DNA of 37,656 nt, taken from positions 1 to 37,656 of the forward strand of contig RDYN01000096.1 of assembly GCA_004293365.1 (NCBI GenBank). Reading direction: 5' to 3'. The notes under the pieces are model-generated. The model did not search any database. It worked only from the letters and a program-made list of their open reading frames with translations, and was not told where the DNA came from. Below, in pieces: positions 33,266-37,656 of this stretch. The stretch comes from Oscillatoriales cyanobacterium (GTDB taxonomy: Bacteria; Cyanobacteriota; Cyanobacteriia; Cyanobacteriales; Microcoleaceae). The first letter of the stretch is position 1; every line of letters begins with the position of its first letter. The position numbers and the translations under genes were made by a program.

Positions 33266-34357
33266 TTATTCGACCGTCGCAGGAGGGATTTCTTCCTCTA
33301 CATCTAATACTGCTTCGGGTGCTGCTTCGGGTGCTGCTTCCGCTGCTACTTCGGGTTCATCCTCTTCCATTGCTGAAGGCACATCTTCGAGTATTTCATC
33401 GGAGATTTCCAAGGCATCGGTTGAGTCAACAGGAATGTCCATACCAGCTTTAGCTTGCTTTTGAGCGAGCATTTTCTCCCGGAACTTAGCTGCCATTTCT
33501 TCAGCTTTTTCGTACACCAATTCGCGATTTTTGACCATCGCGCCCGGTTCCGGTTCCAACTGCTTGGTGGAGAGAGAAATCCGGCCTCTCTCGGCATCCA
33601 AGTCAATGATCATCACTTTCACTTCGTCGTTGACATTGAAGACGCTGTGAGGCGTATCGATGTGATCGTGCGAAATTTCTGAGATGTGCAGCAAGCCGCT
33701 GACGCCGCCGATGTCGATAAATGCACCGTAGGGCTTGATGCCGCGCACTGTACCGATGACCACTTCCCCGACTTCGAGGCGGTTCATCTTGCGTTCGACT
33801 AAGGCGCGACGGTGGCTCAACACTAGGCGGTTGCGGTCTTCGTCTACCTCTAAGAATTTTAATGGCAATTCTTCGGCGACTAATTCTTCCTTCGGTTTGC
33901 GGGTGCTGATGTGAGAACCGGGAATAAAGCCTCGCAAGCCTTCTATTCTGACGAGTGCGCCGCCGCGGTTGGTGGCAAATACTTGCGATCGCACCGTAGC
34001 ATCTTCTGCTTGCAGTTGTCGCACTCTTTCCCAGGCCCGCATATACTCGATGCGCCGGATGGACAGGGTTAATTGTCCGTCTTCGTTTTCATCGGTGAGG
34101 ATGAAAAATTCTCTAGTTTCGTTTGATTGCAATACCTCTTCAGGGCTTTCGACTCGATTGATCGACATTTCCTGAATGGGAATGTACGCTGCTGTTTTAG
34201 CACCGATATCAATCAGAGCGCCCCTGGGTTCTATACTAAAAACTGTACCCGCGACTACATCGCCCGGGCTAAAGTGATAGTCATATTTATCTAGTAGGGC
34301 TGCAAAATCTTCGTGAGTAAAGCCGATGTCTTTGACTGTGGTTTTGAGATTGACCAT
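33266..34357 (-). CDS. rps1A: 30S ribosomal protein S1
   Basis: 363 aa with three S1 RNA-binding repeats (about 28-100, 115-185 and 200-270). The best is LEVGEVVIGTVRGIKPYGAFIDIGGVSGLLHISEIS. This three-repeat form is normal for cyanobacterial and plastid S1, shorter than the six-repeat E. coli protein. The C-terminus is an acidic, Ala/Pro/Glu-rich tail with AAPEAAPEA repeats. It follows nrdR on the same strand (267-base spacer without another gene) and has its own terminator. The psbB-psbT-nrdR-rps1 order is seen in many cyanobacteria. Confidence 0.95.
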   Translation of the reverse strand: MVNLKTTVKDIGFTHEDFAALLDKYDYHFSPGDVVAGTVFSIEPRGALIDIGAKTAAYIPIQEMSINRVESPEEVLQSNETREFFILTDENEDGQLTLSIRRIEYMRAWERVRQLQAEDATVRSQVFATNRGGALVRIEGLRGFIPGSHISTRKPKEELVAEELPLKFLEVDEDRNRLVLSHRRALVERKMNRLEVGEVVIGTVRGIKPYGAFIDIGGVSGLLHISEISHDHIDTPHSVFNVNDEVKVMIIDLDAERGRISLSTKQLEPEPGAMVKNRELVYEKAEEMAAKFREKMLAQKQAKAGMDIPVDSTDALEISDEILEDVPSAMEEDEPEVAAEAAPEAAPEAVLDVEEEIPPATVE

Positions 34358-34624
34358 GCGAATAGTTTCCTAGGATTTCTCTCCTTCATGTTTTTCGTTT
34401 GTGCCGGCAGATATTAGAGATTTTGGTGAAAAAGCGGTTAACTTCTTGCAAAATCTTTTACTAAAGTCAGTTTTTGCTAACTTTTGCCCGCTGCAACTCC
34501 GCATCCGGGCTTGCCACTGCTATTGCTGCAAACTCTGCGTTAAAGCGTTTAATCTTAACATTCAGAGTCAAGTAAATCATTATAACTTACCCGCATACTG
34601 CTTTATAAATTAATTTCTCTGAGT

Positions 34625-35182
34625 TTAGCTGCCAGTAGCGCAAGATGCGGGGCTTTCTCGATCGCAGGGATCGGCCGAAGTCGCACTAGCGTCAAAATCT
34701 GAGGGAGTATCTTGATTCTGCGGACAGTTGAGGGGATTCTGAAGGTGATTTAGGGTATCTACAAAATCTCGGATGCCTCGAAATTGTCTGTATACCGAGG
34801 CAAAACGGACGTAAGCGACTTCGCTGAGCGGCCGCAGGTGCAACAGCACCAGTTCCCCAATTTCTGAACTGGCGATTTCCCGGAGCGATCGACCTTGGAG
34901 TTGGGCTTCGATTTCTTCTGCGAGGGTTTCGAGCTGGCCTGAAGACAAACCTGTTTTTTCGCAGGCGCGAACCAGTCCCCTGACTAATTTTGACCGATCG
35001 AAAGATTCGCGCTTCCCGTCCCGCTTGATCACCGTAATCGGCACAAATTCTATGCGTTCGTAAGTTGTGAAGCGGTGCTGACAGCTCAAACACTCGCGCC
35101 GCCGACGGATGCTTTGACCTGACTCGGCTGAACGCGATTCGAGAACGCGGCTATTTGTGTGTTGACAGGAGGAACAGCGCAT
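34625..35182 (-). CDS. nrdR: Transcriptional repressor NrdR
   Basis: 185 aa. The zinc ribbon has Cys3, Cys6, Cys31 and Cys34 ([34 protein letters not shown]). An ATP-cone domain (about 49-139; [27 protein letters not shown]) senses ATP/dATP. It represses ribonucleotide-reductase genes by binding NrdR boxes; none of these genes is in the window. A polar extension of about 35 residues after the cone is not part of the conserved core and contains Asp/Ser/Cys. It lies between psbT and rps1 on the same strand. Confidence 0.96.
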   Translation of the reverse strand: MRCSSCQHTNSRVLESRSAESGQSIRRRRECLSCQHRFTTYERIEFVPITVIKRDGKRESFDRSKLVRGLVRACEKTGLSSGQLETLAEEIEAQLQGRSLREIASSEIGELVLLHLRPLSEVAYVRFASVYRQFRGIRDFVDTLNHLQNPLNCPQNQDTPSDFDASATSADPCDRESPASCATGS

Positions 35183-35341
35183 GATTGCTGATTGTAACAG
35201 GCGTTGCTAGCAAATTGCCATTCATCTCACCGCGCGGGGTCTGATGAATGGCTGGACTAGAAAAATTACTCAGGATACAGCGCCCAGGATGTGTTTGACT
35301 GAGCTAAACCTAGTTCTAGACTGCTGTTTGATGACTGGGCT

Positions 35342-35515
35342 CGATCCCCCCTAGCCCCCCTTAAGAAGGGGGGGACAAGAGCGCTAGAGTCCTCCAACTA
35401 TCAGGGAGGGGACAGGAGTTTTATCAAAGTCCCCCGACAATCAGGGGGATGAGAGGGGGATCGGGCCTCTGCTATAAACGAGAGATACAAAGGTTTTGAG
35501 ACCGTTGTTGACACC
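35342..35515. repeat. Partial second copy of the ~187-bp fold-back element
   Basis: CGATCCCCCCTAGCCCCCCT and the right arm TAAACGAGAGATACAAAGGT continuing to GTTGTTGACACCC match the centre and right arm of 3612-3798. The left outer arm is absent. It lies in the 357-base nrdR/psbT spacer; no gene is in 35183-35539. Confidence 0.75.
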
Positions 35516-35539
35516 CCTTGGCTGCCAGCGTATAGCTAA

Positions 35540-35635
35540 TTATTTGCCAATCCGGGGCGGTTCCCGAAAGGCGATCGCAAAAAATAGTACACCTAAGGCT
35601 AAAGCCAGAATCAAAATGTAAGCAACGCTTTCCAT
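35540..35635 (-). CDS. psbT: Photosystem II reaction center protein T (PsbT)
   Basis: Read by hand: 31 aa, [20 protein letters not shown] then [11 protein letters not shown] and stop. One transmembrane helix and the basic end match PsbT. It is a small PSII core subunit at the monomer interface that helps repair of the acceptor side. It lies 144 bases downstream of psbB on the same strand, but a terminator-like hairpin sits between them. Confidence 0.97.
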   Translation of the reverse strand: MESVAYILILALALGVLFFAIAFREPPRIGK

Positions 35636-35700
35636 GTTAAATTTTCCCTATCTTCCCTTGCCGTATTATTTTATCTTAATTAGTGGTTTGATTGTTAACT

Positions 35701-35759
35701 AAAAAAAACCCGGTTTCTTGAAGAAACCGGGTTTTCGTGCACCGGGATGTTTCCCGGTG
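35701..35759 (-). terminator. Double hairpin in the psbB-psbT spacer
   Basis: Read in the minus direction: hairpin CACCGGGA/TCCCGGTG (35740-35759), then a 15-bp perfect stem AAAACCCGGTTTCTT/AAGAAACCGGGTTTT (35705-35735), followed by T8 (35701-35708). This is a full intrinsic-terminator signature 20 bases after the psbB stop. It may end or attenuate the psbB transcript, or stabilise its 3' end. Confidence 0.85.
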
Positions 35760-35779
35760 TACTCTTCGGCGGCAGAAAA

Positions 35780-37309
35780 CTAGATAGATTCTTCTCTTCT
35801 TGTGCTCTTGTCGCCCAGTTTTTGGAACAAGCCCCACTCGACTTGTTCTTCCAAGTCAGCCTCAACTCCAGCAAACACGTCGCGGAAAATAGTCCGAGAA
35901 CCGTGCCAGATATGGCCGAAGAAGAACAGCAAAGCAAAGCAAACGTGTCCGAAGGTGAACCAACCGCGAGTTGAGGTACGGAAAACACCGTCAGAATTCA
36001 ACGTTTCGCGATCGAATTCAAATACTTCACCCTGTTGGGCGGCGCGAGCAAACTTCTTAACATCTAGAGGATTCTTAAAAGTTTGACCGTTCAGTTCGCC
36101 ACCGTAGAAGCTGACAGTAACTCCGCTTTGTTCAAAGCTGTATTTTGATTCAGCACGGCGGAAGGGGATGTCAGCGCGAACGACCCCATCTTTGTCCGTC
36201 AAAATTACTGGGAAAGTTTCAAAGAAGTTCGGGAGGCGCCGTACCGACAATACCCGACCTTCGTTGTCAGTAAATACTGCGTGGCCCAGCCAAGTTTTAG
36301 CGATACCGTCGCCGTTGACCATTGCGCCAGCACGGAACAAACCACCTTTAGCAGGAGAGTTGCCCACGTAGTCGTAGAAAGCCAATTTTTCGGGAATTTG
36401 CTCGTAAGCTTGTTGGAAGGTTTGACCGGAGGCTAAGCTAGCTTGAGCTCTGCGATCGATCTCTTGTTGGAAATAGTTGCCGTCCCACTGATAGCGAGTC
36501 GGGCCGAAAAGCTCGATCGGAGTTGCAGCCGAACCGTACCACATCGTACCCGCAACCACAAAAGCTGCAAAGAACACAGCAGCGATACTGCTAGAAAGTA
36601 CAGTTTCGATATTCCCCATCCGCAGGGCTTTGTAAAGACGTTCCGGCGGCCGCACAGTCAAGTGGAACAAACCGGCAATTACGCCGACTACGCCCGCTGC
36701 AATGTGGTGAGCTACGATCCCACCCGGATTGAACGGATCGAAGCCTTCAGGGCCCCAAGCAGGCGCCACTGGTTGGACGTGACCGGTCAAGCCGTAGGGG
36801 TCGGAAACCCACATTCCCGGGCCAAAAAGTCCGGAAAGGTGAAATGCCCCGAAGCCGAAGCAGAGCAAGCCGGAGAGGAACAAGTGAATGCCAAACATTT
36901 TTGGCAAGTCGAGGGCTGGTTCGCCGGTGCGAGGATCTCTGAAGAGTTCCAAATCCCAGAATACCCAGTGCCATACTGCTGCTAAGAACAGCAAACCAGA
37001 AAGGATGATGTGAGCGACGGCGACGCCTTCAAAAGACCAGAAGCCGGGATCGACGTTACTTTCGCCGGTGATGCTCCAACCGCCCCAAGAACCGGTGACT
37101 CCTAAGCGAGTCATGAAGGGTAGCACGAACATCCCTTGACGCCACATCGGGTTCAGAACTGGGTCTGTGGGATCGAAAACTGCTAGTTCGTAAAGGGCCA
37201 TCGAGCCGGCCCAACCTGCCACGAGGGCAGTGTGCATTAAGTGTACAGAAATCAATCGGCCTGGGTCATTTAAGACGACTGTGTGTACGCGATACCAGGG
37301 TAGTCCCAT
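35780..37309 (-). CDS. psbB: Photosystem II CP47 reaction center protein
   Basis: 509 aa, the inner antenna of photosystem II binding chlorophyll a. N-terminus [20 protein letters not shown] is canonical. Six transmembrane helices hold chlorophyll-ligating histidines ([81 protein letters not shown] and [22 protein letters not shown]). The large lumenal loop E lies between helices five and six (about 258-450). Length and ends are standard. It is first in psbB-psbT-nrdR-rps1 on the minus strand. Confidence 0.98.
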   Translation of the reverse strand: MGLPWYRVHTVVLNDPGRLISVHLMHTALVAGWAGSMALYELAVFDPTDPVLNPMWRQGMFVLPFMTRLGVTGSWGGWSITGESNVDPGFWSFEGVAVAHIILSGLLFLAAVWHWVFWDLELFRDPRTGEPALDLPKMFGIHLFLSGLLCFGFGAFHLSGLFGPGMWVSDPYGLTGHVQPVAPAWGPEGFDPFNPGGIVAHHIAAGVVGVIAGLFHLTVRPPERLYKALRMGNIETVLSSSIAAVFFAAFVVAGTMWYGSAATPIELFGPTRYQWDGNYFQQEIDRRAQASLASGQTFQQAYEQIPEKLAFYDYVGNSPAKGGLFRAGAMVNGDGIAKTWLGHAVFTDNEGRVLSVRRLPNFFETFPVILTDKDGVVRADIPFRRAESKYSFEQSGVTVSFYGGELNGQTFKNPLDVKKFARAAQQGEVFEFDRETLNSDGVFRTSTRGWFTFGHVCFALLFFFGHIWHGSRTIFRDVFAGVEADLEEQVEWGLFQKLGDKSTRREESI

Positions 37310-37460
37310 TGACTGCGGTTCTCCAAGGTGTAAGTGATGATGTCTATTTTGACGGAAAAATCAGATTCTCAATGCCGTGCAGTTACCTGCGGGCTTTAAA
37401 TTCTGCCTTTTGCCGAATCCTTTCTACCTTCACAGGTGGAGGCATAAAAATGAAAGTTAT

Positions 37461-37655
37461 TTAAAGAAGTGTATCGAGTCCCCAGTCCTTTTGCAAGAGT
37501 TTTAGCTGTAAGCTACTTTTAGGGAAACGTAATTCAATGCCCGATCGCGCGATCGCGTGCATCCTTTCGCAAAATCTGTCCCAGCCGCGCCGCTTTTGCA
37601 ACACAATGCACCCAGCGCTGCCGGGAACATTAGCATCAAAGTGAATCCCAAACTC
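37461..37655 (-). CDS. C-terminal 64 residues of an unidentified protein (partial)
   Basis: Read by hand from the right edge: an open frame without stop until TAA at 37463-37461 encodes EFGIHFDANVPGSAGCIVLQ, KRRGWDRFCERMHAIARSGI and ELRFPKSSLQLKLLQKDWGLDTLL. GIHFDANVPGSAGCIVL has a His and Cys spaced like peptidoglycan-active or phage-type hydrolase/transpeptidase folds, but I cannot name a family with confidence. The 5' part lies outside the window. The gene runs toward psbB on the same strand with a 151-base spacer that must contain the psbB promoter or its read-through leader. Confidence 0.65.
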   Translation of the reverse strand, partial: EFGIHFDANVPGSAGCIVLQKRRGWDRFCERMHAIARSGIELRFPKSSLQLKLLQKDWGLDTLL

Positions 37656-37656
37656 C

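Noticed and set aside
36443..36985. 180-aa frame antisense to psbB
   Set aside because: psbB is complete and highly conserved on the other strand; the antisense frame has no recognisable motifs.

Overview
The window is a chromosomal segment of a filamentous cyanobacterium, most likely of the Oscillatoriales (Microcoleus/Oscillatoria-like). The evidence is the set of oxygenic-photosynthesis genes (psbB, psbT, psaF, psaJ, ndhD1, ndhF1), the Calvin-cycle regulator rbcR, very frequent HIP1-type GCGATCGC octamers, and heavy loading of the spacers with heptanucleotide tandem repeats and fold-back elements. This assignment is inferred from gene content and style, not from a marker-gene alignment.

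Layout. (1) 1-1500, minus strand: a decayed two-gene module, an AAA_21/SMC-like ATPase broken by one in-frame TAG and a truncated DUF4276 partner. (2) 1630-7560, minus strand: ndhD1 with a strong terminator, ndhF1, a thioredoxin-like protein and an NnrU/Z-ISO-family membrane protein; rbcR is divergent at 7831. (3) 9166-11220, plus strand: a zinc-ribbon Ser/Thr kinase with a membrane tail, then two tandem paralogous His-rich micro-proteins of 64 and 46 aa (the second was read by hand). (4) 11490-15312: a MITE with 8-bp target duplication, argJ, a Uma2-type protein and a quinone-oxidoreductase-like MDR enzyme. (5) 15524-19066: a 1180-aa PAS/GGDEF/EAL protein. (6) 19131-22018: an insertion-sequence graveyard enclosing two AT-rich genes, a short fatty-acid-hydroxylase-superfamily protein and an alpha/beta hydrolase. 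(7) 22213-28280: ilvN/ilvH, a nitrilase-family amidase, the psaF-psaJ pair (psaJ read by hand), divergent tsaD, a GNAT acetyltransferase and a HAD phosphatase. (8) 28282-32487: a 1.4-kaa CheB-CheR-PAS-histidine kinase-receiver hybrid. (9) 33266-37309, minus strand: psbB-psbT-nrdR-rps1 (psbT read by hand), then the C-terminal end of another gene running off the right edge.

How the genes relate. The photosynthetic and housekeeping genes make up the conserved backbone: NDH-1 subunits, PSI and PSII subunits, S1, NrdR, TsaD, ArgJ and acetolactate synthase regulatory subunit. Accessory and signalling genes sit between them, and nearly every spacer carries repeats. At least six separable fold-back or MITE-like families can be read, two of them in more than one copy. 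No tRNA, rRNA or CRISPR array was recognised.

Most worth following: the amber-interrupted ATPase with its truncated partner, the tandem micro-protein pair, the MITE whose terminal repeats recur at both edges of the IS island, the terminator-like hairpin between psbB and psbT, and the duplicated tsaD 3' end.
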